Shown: one piece after another, positions 40,480-48,977 of the stretch | Position numbering within the stretch: the stretch's first letter is position 1 | Layout: the number at the start of each line of letters is the position of its first letter | NCBI RefSeq assembly: GCF_000287055.2 | Contig: NZ_AJYQ02000093.1 | Span: 26,159-90,158, forward strand | Reading direction: 5' to 3' | Source: Vibrio genomosp. F10 str. ZF-129 | Lineage (GTDB): Bacteria; Pseudomonadota; Gammaproteobacteria; Enterobacterales; Vibrionaceae | DNA length: 64,000 nt | Program-made: the position numbers and the translations under genes | The notes under the pieces: generated by a model | The model's input: the letters and a program-made list of their open reading frames with translations, nothing else | Told to the model about the DNA's origin: nothing | Database searches by the model: none

Positions 40480-42126
40480 ATGGCTATGCACCCAAGAGCA
40501 GGAACAAAAGCACAACAACAAGATTTGCATAATATTCCAGCTTTAGTATCAAATTACTTTCTACTTCAACCTCAGGCTAACAATTCAGATCATAAGGTGC
40601 AGTTTGGCACTTCTGGTCACCGAGGTACGGCAGATAAATCAACATTCAATGAAAATCATATCTTGGCGATTGCTCAAGCGGTTGCTGAAGTTCGGGCTAA
40701 AGCGAACATCACAGGGCCACTGTTTTTGGGTAAAGATACGCATGCGTTGTCCGAACCTGCATTTTTGACCGTTGTCGAAGTATTAGTTGCCAATGGCGTA
40801 AAGGTGATCAGTCAAGAAAATAATGGCTATACACCGACTCCAGGTGTTTCTCATGCGATTCTGACGCACAATTTGAAACATGATGCGAAAGCGGATGGCA
40901 TTGTGATTACTCCTTCTCATAATCCACCTCAAGATGGTGGTATCAAATACAACCCGACTCACGGGGGCCCAGCAGAAGCGGAACTCACACAAGCGATTGA
41001 AGACCGTGCCAATGAGTTGATTTCACTTGATTTGGCGGGTGTGAAACGTCTGCCTATTGCACAAGCAAAAGCGTCTGATCTGTTTGTCGAGTGTGACCTG
41101 GTTAAGCCTTACATCGATGATCTTGTGAATGTTGTTGATATGGAAGCGATTCAAAAATCAGGGCTAAAGCTAGGCGTCGATCCACTAGGTGGATCGGGCA
41201 TTGACTACTGGCGCCAAATTGCGACCGCCTATGAGCTTGATTTAACACTGGTCAGTGAAGCGATTGATCCGACGTTCCAGTTTATGTCTTTGGATAAAGA
41301 CGGGGTTGTGCGTATGGATTGCTCATCACTTTATGCAATGGCAGGGTTACTTGAATTAAAAGACGACTATGATTTGGCGTTTGGTAATGACCCAGATTAC
41401 GATCGTCATGGCATTGTAACGCCACAAGGCTTGATGAATCCGAACCACTTTTTAGCCGTATGTATTGACTACCTATACCGTAACCGTGAAGGGTGGGGTA
41501 AAGAGGTTGCTGTTGGTAAAACACTCGTATCTAGTGCTTTGATTGATCGTGTGGTTGCCGACCTGGGGCGCGAGCTTTGTGAAGTTCCTGTTGGATTCAA
41601 ATGGTTTGTTGATGGGCTGTACAGCGGTCAATTTGGTTTTGGTGGCGAAGAAAGTGCAGGGGCATCCTTCTTGAGAAAAGATGGCACACCTTGGTCAACC
41701 GATAAAGATGGTATTTTATTGTGTCTTTTGGCCGCAGAAATTACCGCGGTCACGGGCAAGAACCCTCAGCAATACTATGAAGAACTGGCGGCTAAGCATG
41801 GAGAGTCAAAATACAATCGTATCCAAGCTGTTGCCAATGGGCCACAGAAAGACATTTTGAAAAAGCTTTCAGCAGAGATGGTTTCAGCTGAGACTTTAGC
41901 GGGTGAGCCGATTACAGCGCGACTGACCCATGCTCCTGGTAATGGTGCGGCCATTGGTGGCTTAAAAGTGACGACTGAAAATGGTTGGTTTGCTGCTCGT
42001 CCATCAGGTACGGAAGATATCTATAAGATTTACTGCGAAAGCTTTAAAGGCGAAGAGCACTTGGCTCAAATTGAAGCGGAAGCGCAAGATATTGTTAATC
42101 AAGTATTTGCTGATGCCGGTTTGTAG
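40480..42126 (+). CDS. pgm: Phosphoglucomutase (alpha-D-glucose)
   Basis: Interconverts glucose-1-P and glucose-6-P; 548 residues. The phosphoserine loop [13 protein letters not shown], metal loop DPDYDRHG, sugar-binding GGEESAGAS and phosphate-binding RPSGTED are present in order. RBS AAAGGA about 12 nt before the ATG. Downstream of seqA. Confidence 0.97.
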   Translation: MAMHPRAGTKAQQQDLHNIPALVSNYFLLQPQANNSDHKVQFGTSGHRGTADKSTFNENHILAIAQAVAEVRAKANITGPLFLGKDTHALSEPAFLTVVEVLVANGVKVISQENNGYTPTPGVSHAILTHNLKHDAKADGIVITPSHNPPQDGGIKYNPTHGGPAEAELTQAIEDRANELISLDLAGVKRLPIAQAKASDLFVECDLVKPYIDDLVNVVDMEAIQKSGLKLGVDPLGGSGIDYWRQIATAYELDLTLVSEAIDPTFQFMSLDKDGVVRMDCSSLYAMAGLLELKDDYDLAFGNDPDYDRHGIVTPQGLMNPNHFLAVCIDYLYRNREGWGKEVAVGKTLVSSALIDRVVADLGRELCEVPVGFKWFVDGLYSGQFGFGGEESAGASFLRKDGTPWSTDKDGILLCLLAAEITAVTGKNPQQYYEELAAKHGESKYNRIQAVANGPQKDILKKLSAEMVSAETLAGEPITARLTHAPGNGAAIGGLKVTTENGWFAARPSGTEDIYKIYCESFKGEEHLAQIEAEAQDIVNQVFADAGL

Positions 42127-42139
42127 TCGATAGTTGAAG

Positions 42140-42167
42140 AAAAAGGCGATCGGATGATCGCCTTTTT
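42140..42167. terminator. pgm terminator
   Basis: Perfect 12-bp stem (AAAAAGGCGATC with GATCGCCTTTTT), GGAT loop. Also suits the convergent DUF1853 gene. Confidence 0.94.
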
Positions 42168-42192
42168 TATGCGTGTTTTTCAGCGGTTCGGT

Positions 42193-42960
42193 TTAGCTTC
42201 TCGGCTTTGGCTCGTTTGGCCAGTGGTTAGGCACGACAAACCAAAACTCACCAGACGATGTTTGAACATGGACAAATCGATCGGTGGGCTTATCGATAGG
42301 TTCGCCTAGTTTCGTTGCTCCAGTGGCCCATTGGTACTTTTCTAGAGGGTATAAAGGCTCCGCAATCAAATGCCATTGATTTTCATAACACCACTTTCCC
42401 TGTATTTGAGAAGCGTTCAACGCATAGCCATGACAACTTTCTGGTATATCTTGATCAATAAATGGATTGACGTACAAACGCCCTTGAAGCAAAAGGTGTA
42501 AAGAAATAGGGGATATTTGCGGATACTTTTGTTTGAATGAGGCCGTTTGTGACATAGTTAGTTGGTGGTCGATCATCCTCTTTAACTTAATATCGAGCCG
42601 GTCTTTAGAATTAGGCCCATACCAATGGGAGCCGTGCAACAGATAAAACTTGATGGCCACTTCCCAGTGTTCAAATTGATGGTTTGAGCGATCTTGAATG
42701 ATAAAATCAATTTCCCCTAACGTTCTACCATCTACATTAATCTGTTCTTCAGTCATGACGATTTGATGATCATCCGAATGCTCGAACCACCTCTCACAAA
42801 GATATTGATATAAAAAACCTAAACGAGGGTTTCCGGAATACGTTTCACCTAAAGGGAGCGAGTGATGCGGGAGGGCCGGTAAATTATCAAGTGGAGGCCT
42901 AGGTTCAAATAATGATGGGGCTGTGATGACCCACTGATAAAAACGGTGTAATGAATCCAT
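42193..42960 (-). CDS. DUF1853 protein (nuclease-like motif)
   Basis: Protein of 255 residues from the ATG at 42960 (AGGG five nt upstream); the frame is open 31 codons further but without family-like sequence. It matches DUF1853. The core TLGEIDFIIQD then HWEVAIKFYLL has the spacing (E-x-D ... E-x-K) of PD-(D/E)xK nucleases, an inference from the motif. It is divergent from nif3; with the chosen start the two genes are 91 bp apart. Confidence 0.82.
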   Translation of the reverse strand: MDSLHRFYQWVITAPSLFEPRPPLDNLPALPHHSLPLGETYSGNPRLGFLYQYLCERWFEHSDDHQIVMTEEQINVDGRTLGEIDFIIQDRSNHQFEHWEVAIKFYLLHGSHWYGPNSKDRLDIKLKRMIDHQLTMSQTASFKQKYPQISPISLHLLLQGRLYVNPFIDQDIPESCHGYALNASQIQGKWCYENQWHLIAEPLYPLEKYQWATGATKLGEPIDKPTDRFVHVQTSSGEFWFVVPNHWPNEPKPRS

Positions 42961-43051
42961 ATAATCCCTATATTCCTTCCAACAGCTTTCGACTTTAGAG
43001 CGTGAACTTGCTATAAACATTGGCATGAAACAAGGCCAATGGAAATGAACC

Positions 43052-43864
43052 ATGAATAACCTGCAACTTGAAGCAATCCTTAATACAGAGCTTTCTCCCC
43101 AGCTAATTAAAGACTATTGCCCGAATGGAATGCAAATAGAAGGCAAGAGTGACATTAAGCGCATCGTAACCGGTGTGACCGCATCACAAGCACTTATCGA
43201 CAAAGCCATTGCGTTAAATGCAGATGCTATCTTAGTCCATCATGGCTATTTTTGGAAAGGCGAATCAGAAGTCATTAAAGGCATGAAAGGTAAGCGTATT
43301 CGAACCCTGATTAAGAACGACATCAATTTGTATGGCTACCACTTACCACTGGATATTCATCCTTCTTTAGGTAACAACGCCGAATTAGCGCGTTTACTGG
43401 GCATAGAGGTAGAAGGGGGCCTTGAAGGGCATGCTCAATCCGTTGCAATGTATGGGAGGCTAACTGAGCCCATGACGGCAGGAGACTTTGCCACAAAGAT
43501 TAATCAAGTTCTCAATCGCCAACCGCTGCATATTTCCCCTGAGAACCTGTCCGCTGAGAACTTATCCCTTGAGAACCTAGACCCAGAAAACGCTGTCGAC
43601 AAAGGCGAACTGGTTGAAGCAGTGGGGTGGTGTACGGGGGGCGGGCAAGACTATATTGAATTAGCTGCACAAAAAGGGCTTGATGCATTTATCTCAGGTG
43701 AGATATCAGAGCGCACTACTTACGTCGCTCGTGAACTGGGTATCCATTACTATGCAGCAGGACACCACGCGACAGAACGATATGGCATTAAAGCACTCGG
43801 AGAGTGGTTACATTTAGAGCATGGGCTTGAGGTGATGTTCGTTGATATTGATAACCCTGTTTAG
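43052..43864 (+). CDS. Nif3-like dinuclear metal protein (YbgI family)
   Basis: Hexameric metal-binding protein of 270 residues. VHHGYFWKGE, YHLPLDIHPSLGNNAELA and the C-terminal SGEISERTTYVARELGIHYYAAGHHATERYG supply the conserved metal ligands of the family. E. coli YbgI is 247 residues; the extra length lies largely in a repeat-like insert (about residues 163-181, pattern xENLx) encoded by degenerate 15-bp units. Biochemical role is unsettled (GTP cyclohydrolase-type names persist). Confidence 0.9.
   Translation: MNNLQLEAILNTELSPQLIKDYCPNGMQIEGKSDIKRIVTGVTASQALIDKAIALNADAILVHHGYFWKGESEVIKGMKGKRIRTLIKNDINLYGYHLPLDIHPSLGNNAELARLLGIEVEGGLEGHAQSVAMYGRLTEPMTAGDFATKINQVLNRQPLHISPENLSAENLSLENLDPENAVDKGELVEAVGWCTGGGQDYIELAAQKGLDAFISGEISERTTYVARELGIHYYAAGHHATERYGIKALGEWLHLEHGLEVMFVDIDNPV
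43538..43594 (+). repeat. Tandem 15-bp repeat inside nif3
   Basis: Three full units (43538-43552, 43553-43567, 43568-43582) and a 12-bp partial unit, each containing GAGAAC or GAAAAC and encoding PENLS-AENLS-LENLD-PENA. The reading frame is kept. It looks like a small in-frame expansion in a surface loop. Confidence 0.85.
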
Positions 43865-43897
43865 TTTGCATAAACCCGTGTGGCTGGAATGAAAATA

Positions 43898-43926
43898 AAA
43901 AAGCTTGGCACATGGCCAAGCTTTTT
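43898..43926. terminator. Bidirectional terminator between nif3 and gltA
   Basis: Perfect 12-bp stem (AAAAAGCTTGGC with GCCAAGCTTTTT), 5-nt loop, between convergent genes. Confidence 0.94.
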
Positions 43927-43975
43927 AGTTTTGTTTCTCTGCTGCCACTAACAACGTAGAGACAGCCCCAAACCA

Positions 43976-45265
43976 TTAATCACGTTCGTGAAGCGGTTGG
44001 AAATCACGTTGTTCTTGACCGGTATACAACTGACGAGGGCGTCCAATACGGTTTGTAGGATCACTGTGCATTTCGTTCCAGTGAGCTATCCACCCGATAG
44101 TGCGCGACATCGCAAAAATAACGGTAAACATAGAGACTGGAATACCAATCGCTTTAAGAATAATGCCTGAGTAAAAGTCCACGTTCGGGTAGAGTTTCTT
44201 CTCAACAAAATACTCATCAGAAAGCGCAATGCGTTCCAGTTCCATCGCAACGTCTAGCAGAGGATCTTTAATATTCAGCTCTTTCAGAACGTCGTGACAA
44301 GCTTCACGCATGACCGTTGCGCGTGGATCGTAGTTTTTGTAAACACGGTGACCAAAGCCCATCAAACGGAACGGGTCTTCTTTGTCTTTCGCTTTTGCTA
44401 CGTACTCTTCAATATTATCAACGCTGCCAATTTCTTCCAACATATGAAGACATGCTTCATTGGCACCACCGTGAGCAGGGCCCCAAAGAGACGCGATACC
44501 CGCCGCAATACACGCAAATGGGTTAGCACCTGATGAACCTGCAAGACGTACTGTTGACGTTGAAGCATTTTGTTCATGATCAGCATGCAAGGTGAAGATT
44601 TTGTCCATTGCGCGAGCGACAACAGGGTTTACTTCATACTCTTCACATGGGTTTGCAAACATCATGTGTAGGAAGTTCTCAGCGTAGCTTAGTTCATTCC
44701 TTGGGTAAATAAACGGCTGTCCGATAGAGTACTTGTAACACATTGCTGCCAATGTAGGCATTTTTGATAACAGACGATAAGCCGCGATTTCACGGTGCGT
44801 ATCGTTATTAATATCAAGTGAATCATGGTAAAACGCTGCAAGTGCGCCAACCACACCACACATCACGGCCATTGGGTGAGCATCACGTCGGAATCCGTGA
44901 TAGAAACTTGCGATCTGCTCGTGGACCATAGTGTGACGAGTTACCGTGCGTTTAAAGGTTTCGTATTGCTCACGACCAGGGGCTTCACCGTAAAGAAGAA
45001 TATAACAGACTTCTAAATAGTCAGCGTTGTTCGCTAACTGATCAATAGGATAGCCACGGTGCAGTAACACACCTTTTCCGCCATCAATGTAAGTGATTTG
45101 AGATTCACAAGATGCAGTGGCAAGAAAACCAGGGTCGAAAGTGAAATATCCATTTGAACCTAGCTTACGAACATCAATTACTTGAGGGCCGACAGTCCCG
45201 TCCATAATTGGCAATTCGATTGGCGCTAAACCTTCAATATGAAGGGTCGCTTTCTTATCCGCCAT
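43976..45265 (-). CDS. gltA: Citrate synthase (type II)
   Basis: Condenses oxaloacetate and acetyl-CoA; 429 residues, the hexameric NADH-sensitive Gram-negative type. Catalytic residues lie in [41 protein letters not shown] and the aspartate in NVDFYSG. Divergent from sdhC, the classic E. coli order. Confidence 0.98.
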   Translation of the reverse strand: MADKKATLHIEGLAPIELPIMDGTVGPQVIDVRKLGSNGYFTFDPGFLATASCESQITYIDGGKGVLLHRGYPIDQLANNADYLEVCYILLYGEAPGREQYETFKRTVTRHTMVHEQIASFYHGFRRDAHPMAVMCGVVGALAAFYHDSLDINNDTHREIAAYRLLSKMPTLAAMCYKYSIGQPFIYPRNELSYAENFLHMMFANPCEEYEVNPVVARAMDKIFTLHADHEQNASTSTVRLAGSSGANPFACIAAGIASLWGPAHGGANEACLHMLEEIGSVDNIEEYVAKAKDKEDPFRLMGFGHRVYKNYDPRATVMREACHDVLKELNIKDPLLDVAMELERIALSDEYFVEKKLYPNVDFYSGIILKAIGIPVSMFTVIFAMSRTIGWIAHWNEMHSDPTNRIGRPRQLYTGQEQRDFQPLHERD

Positions 45266-45658
45266 AACAATCTCCTTTGTTTATTATTAATCCGTCCAGG
45301 ATGTTTATTTGCCATTTTTGTACGTGTGTTCGCTTATAAAGTCAATTATTCTCCTTCGATGTGTGCACTTAGCATGACTTTTTATAGCAAATAAGTTAAA
45401 AATCTGTTCTATGTAGCAAAAATTGTTACATCAATTGTATTAGAATGTTGCCAGTCGTATAGTGACGCTAGAAATCTCGGTGAAAACCTTATAAATTCAA
45501 GGCTAGAAACAAATACGGGGTTAGCTTTTCAGTTTTTTTGTTAACATTTTATTTACAATTAACTGGTGCTTTTCTCGTCATAATTGTTACTTAGATGTTG
45601 TGTTTTGTCGGTTTCCGCACGAGATTCGTTGATAACAATAAATGCTCAATGGAGCTGA
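45266..45658. promoter_or_regulatory. gltA-sdhC divergent control region
   Basis: 393 bp, AT-rich, no gene. It must contain both promoters. An ArcA-like element is at 45540-45563; no convincing CRP site was found. Confidence 0.6.
45540..45563 (-). promoter_or_regulatory. Candidate ArcA site upstream of sdhC
   Basis: On the minus strand GTTAATTG is followed, after an AT-rich stretch, by ATGTTAAC. These two GTTAA-type repeats are about one helical turn and a half apart, resembling the direct-repeat ArcA consensus. Anaerobic repression of TCA genes by ArcA is well known in relatives; binding here is unproven. Confidence 0.38.
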
Positions 45659-46051
45659 GTGAGCAAGCCCGTGAAAGAAAGAAAGTCAAGACCTGTTAAT
45701 TTAGATTTACAGACAGTTAGCTTTCCAATTACTGCAATCGCATCCATCCTGCACCGAGTGGCAGGGGTGATTACGTTTGTAGCGATTGGCATATTGTTAT
45801 GGCTACTGTCTCTATCCCTCGAGTCCCCTTATGGATTCAAAGAAGCCAGTGACCTTGTTAGTGGTTTCTTTGTGAAGTTTATTTTATGGGGAATCGCCAC
45901 CGCGTTGGCCTACCATATTGTTGGTGGCATACGTCACCTACTGATGGATTTCGGCTACTTTGAAGAACTCGATACTGGAGCTTTAAGTGCTAAAGTCGCT
46001 TTTGCTGCCACTGCCGTTCTATCACTTCTTGCAGGAGTATTAGTATGGTAA
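45659..46051 (+). CDS. sdhC: Succinate dehydrogenase cytochrome b556 subunit
   Basis: Membrane anchor of complex II, 130 residues, three transmembrane helices (about 32-52, 70-92, 108-129). The haem-ligand histidine is in [15 protein letters not shown]. Start is GTG at 45659 with GGAG just upstream. sdhC, sdhD and sdhA overlap or abut, so they are co-translated. Confidence 0.96.
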   Translation: MSKPVKERKSRPVNLDLQTVSFPITAIASILHRVAGVITFVAIGILLWLLSLSLESPYGFKEASDLVSGFFVKFILWGIATALAYHIVGGIRHLLMDFGYFEELDTGALSAKVAFAATAVLSLLAGVLVW

Positions 46052-46392
46052 AGCATGTTTCATCATTTGGACGAAATGGCGTTCACGATTATCTATTGAT
46101 TCGTGCAACCGCCATTCTCATGACTCTTTACACCGTCTATTTGATTAGCTTCTTAGCTTTCTCAGGCGATATTTCTTATATCTCTTGGACTCAATTTTTC
46201 GGTAGCACATTTACTAAAGTCTTCACCATGCTTGCTTTACTGTCCGTGCTGATTCATGCATGGATTGGTCTATGGCAGGTTCTAACGGATTACGTCAAAT
46301 GCGCAACCTTGCGTGGCGGTTTGCTGTTAGCTGTTGTGGTGGCACTATTGAGCTATTTTTTCTCTGGTTTTTACATTTTGTGGGGTGCGTAA
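46045..46392 (+). CDS. sdhD: Succinate dehydrogenase membrane anchor subunit
   Basis: Second complex II anchor, 115 residues, three helices (about 20-40, 60-80, 92-114). Haem/quinone region [16 protein letters not shown] is present. It overlaps sdhC by 7 nt and abuts sdhA. Confidence 0.96.
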   Translation: MVKHVSSFGRNGVHDYLLIRATAILMTLYTVYLISFLAFSGDISYISWTQFFGSTFTKVFTMLALLSVLIHAWIGLWQVLTDYVKCATLRGGLLLAVVVALLSYFFSGFYILWGA

Positions 46393-48159
46393 GTGACTAT
46401 TCCAGTTCGAGAATTCGATGCCGTTGTAATTGGCGCTGGTGGTGCAGGGATGCGCGCTGCACTACAAATTTCAGAGCAAGGCCTTTCGTGCGCTTTGCTG
46501 TCTAAAGTGTTTCCAACACGATCTCATACAGTATCAGCTCAGGGCGGTATTACTGTTGCCCTTGGTAATGCTCATGAAGATCACTGGGAGCAGCACATGT
46601 ACGACACCGTCAAAGGTTCCGATTACATCGGAGACCAAGATGCGATTGAGTATATGTGTAAAAATGGTCCTGAGTCAGTTATTGAACTAGAAAAGATGGG
46701 TTTACCATTTTCTCGTTTTGATAATGGCACGATTTACCAACGCCCGTTTGGTGGCCAATCGAAAAACTTTGGTGGTGAGCAAGCCGCTCGTACCGCAGCA
46801 GCAGCAGACCGTACGGGTCACGCTTTACTTCACACCTTATACCAGCAAAATATTAAGCACGAGACCACCATTTTTTCAGAATGGTACGCGCTTGATTTAG
46901 TGAAAAATGAAGATGGCGCTATTTTAGGCACCACAGCTTTGTGCATGGAAACAGGCGAAGTCTGCTACTTTAAAGCCAAAGCAACCATACTGGCGACAGG
47001 TGGTGCGGGGCGTATCTACGCGTCAACGACAAATGCACATATTAACACTGGTGACGGCGTAGGTATGGCTATCCGTGCGGGTGTACCAATGCAAGATATT
47101 GAAATGTGGCAGTTCCACCCAACAGGGATAGCTGGCGCAGGTACATTGGTGACTGAAGGTTGTCGTGGAGAAGGTGGCTATCTTTTAAATAATGATGGTG
47201 AGCGCTTCATGGAGCGTTATGCACCGAATGCAAAAGATCTAGCTGGTCGAGACGTTGTTGCTCGCTCAATGATGATTGAGATTCGTGAAGGTCGAGGATG
47301 CGATGGACCTTGGGGACCACATATCAAGCTTAAACTCGATCACTTAGGTAAAGAGACGTTAGAGTCGCGCTTACCGGGTGTTTGTGAGTTATCTCGTACG
47401 TTTGCACACGTTGATCCGGTTAAAGAGCCTATTCCAGTGATCCCGACTTGTCATTACATGATGGGTGGTATTCCGACTCAAGTATCAGGTCAGGCAATCA
47501 AGCAAGACGCTAACGGTGCTGATGTTGAAGTCCAAGGCTTATTTGCATGTGGTGAAATTGCTTCAGTATCTGTCCATGGCGCAAACCGTTTAGGTGGTAA
47601 CTCACTACTTGATTTGGTTGTATTCGGTCGTGCGACGGGGCTTCATCTGGGTGAAACTCTTAGAAAGCAGGAAGAAGCTAAACCAGCAACAGATGAAGAC
47701 ATTGCTCGTTCACTTGAGCGATACAATCGTTGGGAAAACAGTACTGATGGTGAAGACCCTGCTGTTATCCGCAAAGATTTGCAGCAATGCATGCAAAATA
47801 ATTTCTCGGTATTCCGTGAAGGCGATGCGATGGCAAACGGCTTGGAAGAGCTGAAAGCGATCAGAGAACGTCTGAACAATGCTTATTTATCTGATAAGTC
47901 TACAGAGTTTAATACCCAACGTATTGAGTGTCTTGAGCTTGAAAACTTAATGGAAACCGCTTTTGCTACTGCGGTTGCGGCGAATTTCCGAACTGAAAGT
48001 CGTGGTGCTCATGCACGATATGACTTCCCTGATCGTGATGATGCAGAGTGGTTGTGCCATTCCCTTTACAACCCAGAGACAGAAAGTATGTCAAAACGTG
48101 GTGTAAATATGGAACCTGTACATCGTGAAGCATTTCCACCGAAAGCTAGAACGTACTAA
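46393..48159 (+). CDS. sdhA: Succinate dehydrogenase flavoprotein subunit
   Basis: Catalytic subunit oxidising succinate to fumarate; 588 residues. FAD motif [12 protein letters not shown] at residues 12-23, covalent FAD histidine His45 in SHTVSAQGG, and active-site residues in [15 protein letters not shown] and CHYMMGG. Start codon GTG directly follows the sdhD stop. Confidence 0.98.
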   Translation: MTIPVREFDAVVIGAGGAGMRAALQISEQGLSCALLSKVFPTRSHTVSAQGGITVALGNAHEDHWEQHMYDTVKGSDYIGDQDAIEYMCKNGPESVIELEKMGLPFSRFDNGTIYQRPFGGQSKNFGGEQAARTAAAADRTGHALLHTLYQQNIKHETTIFSEWYALDLVKNEDGAILGTTALCMETGEVCYFKAKATILATGGAGRIYASTTNAHINTGDGVGMAIRAGVPMQDIEMWQFHPTGIAGAGTLVTEGCRGEGGYLLNNDGERFMERYAPNAKDLAGRDVVARSMMIEIREGRGCDGPWGPHIKLKLDHLGKETLESRLPGVCELSRTFAHVDPVKEPIPVIPTCHYMMGGIPTQVSGQAIKQDANGADVEVQGLFACGEIASVSVHGANRLGGNSLLDLVVFGRATGLHLGETLRKQEEAKPATDEDIARSLERYNRWENSTDGEDPAVIRKDLQQCMQNNFSVFREGDAMANGLEELKAIRERLNNAYLSDKSTEFNTQRIECLELENLMETAFATAVAANFRTESRGAHARYDFPDRDDAEWLCHSLYNPETESMSKRGVNMEPVHREAFPPKARTY

Positions 48160-48174
48160 GGAGAGGCCCCGATT

Positions 48175-48888
48175 ATGAAATTGAATTTCTCTTTGTATCG
48201 TTACAACCCGGATACAGACCAAAAGCCTTACATGAAGGACTACGTGTTGGAAGTCGAAGATGGCTCAGACATGATGGTCCTTGATGCGCTTATCTTACTT
48301 AAAGAGCAAGACCCAAGCATATCGTTCAGACGTTCATGTCGAGAAGGTGTATGTGGCTCCGATGGCGTAAATATGAATGGCAAAAACGGGTTAGCATGTA
48401 TTACTCCTTTGTCAGATTTATCTGCGAAAGGAACCATAGTCATACGCCCATTGCCAGGATTGCCGGTTGTTCGCGACTTGGTAGTGGATATGACACAGTT
48501 TTACGACAACTACTCTAAAGTTAAGCCATTCCTAGTGACTGATGGTAATTTACCGCCGTCACGTGAGAATTTGCAAAGCCCGGATGAGCGTGCACATTTA
48601 GATGGTTTATACGAGTGTATTATGTGTGCTTGTTGTACTACATCTTGCCCTTCATTTTGGTGGAACCCAGACAAGTTTATTGGTCCAGCAGGGTTACTGG
48701 CCGCGTATCGTTGGTTAATTGATAGCCGAGATACTGCAACGGATGAACGTTTATCGAATCTTGACGATGCGTTTAGCGTTTTTCGTTGCCATGGCATCAT
48801 GAATTGTGTAAGTGTTTGTCCTAAAGGATTAAATCCTACGAAGGCTATTGGTCATATTAAGACTATGTTAGTCAATCGTTCGGTTTAA
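48175..48888 (+). CDS. sdhB: Succinate dehydrogenase iron-sulfur subunit
   Basis: Carries electrons from FAD to quinone; 237 residues. The 2Fe-2S cluster is in CREGVCGSDGVNMNGKNG plus a later Cys, the 4Fe-4S in CIMCACCTTSCP, and the 3Fe-4S in CHGIMNCVSVCPKGLNP. Starts 15 bp after sdhA with GGAGAGG as RBS. Confidence 0.98.
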   Translation: MKLNFSLYRYNPDTDQKPYMKDYVLEVEDGSDMMVLDALILLKEQDPSISFRRSCREGVCGSDGVNMNGKNGLACITPLSDLSAKGTIVIRPLPGLPVVRDLVVDMTQFYDNYSKVKPFLVTDGNLPPSRENLQSPDERAHLDGLYECIMCACCTTSCPSFWWNPDKFIGPAGLLAAYRWLIDSRDTATDERLSNLDDAFSVFRCHGIMNCVSVCPKGLNPTKAIGHIKTMLVNRSV

Positions 48889-48899
48889 ATTAATAAGAT

Positions 48900-48945
48900 T
48901 GTCGCCCTAGGATTAGGGCGACAGACAGTCGATCTATAGGTCGAC
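48900..48945 (+). other. Hairpins between sdhB and sucA
   Basis: A perfect 10-bp stem (TGTCGCCCTA with TAGGGCGACA, GGAT loop, 48900-48923) is followed by a second 7-bp stem with one wobble (48928-48945). No T-run follows either. Probably mRNA processing or stability elements separating sdh from suc message levels. Confidence 0.65.
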
Positions 48946-48977
48946 GTAAACGTGAAAACTACTGGTTAAGGGAAAAT

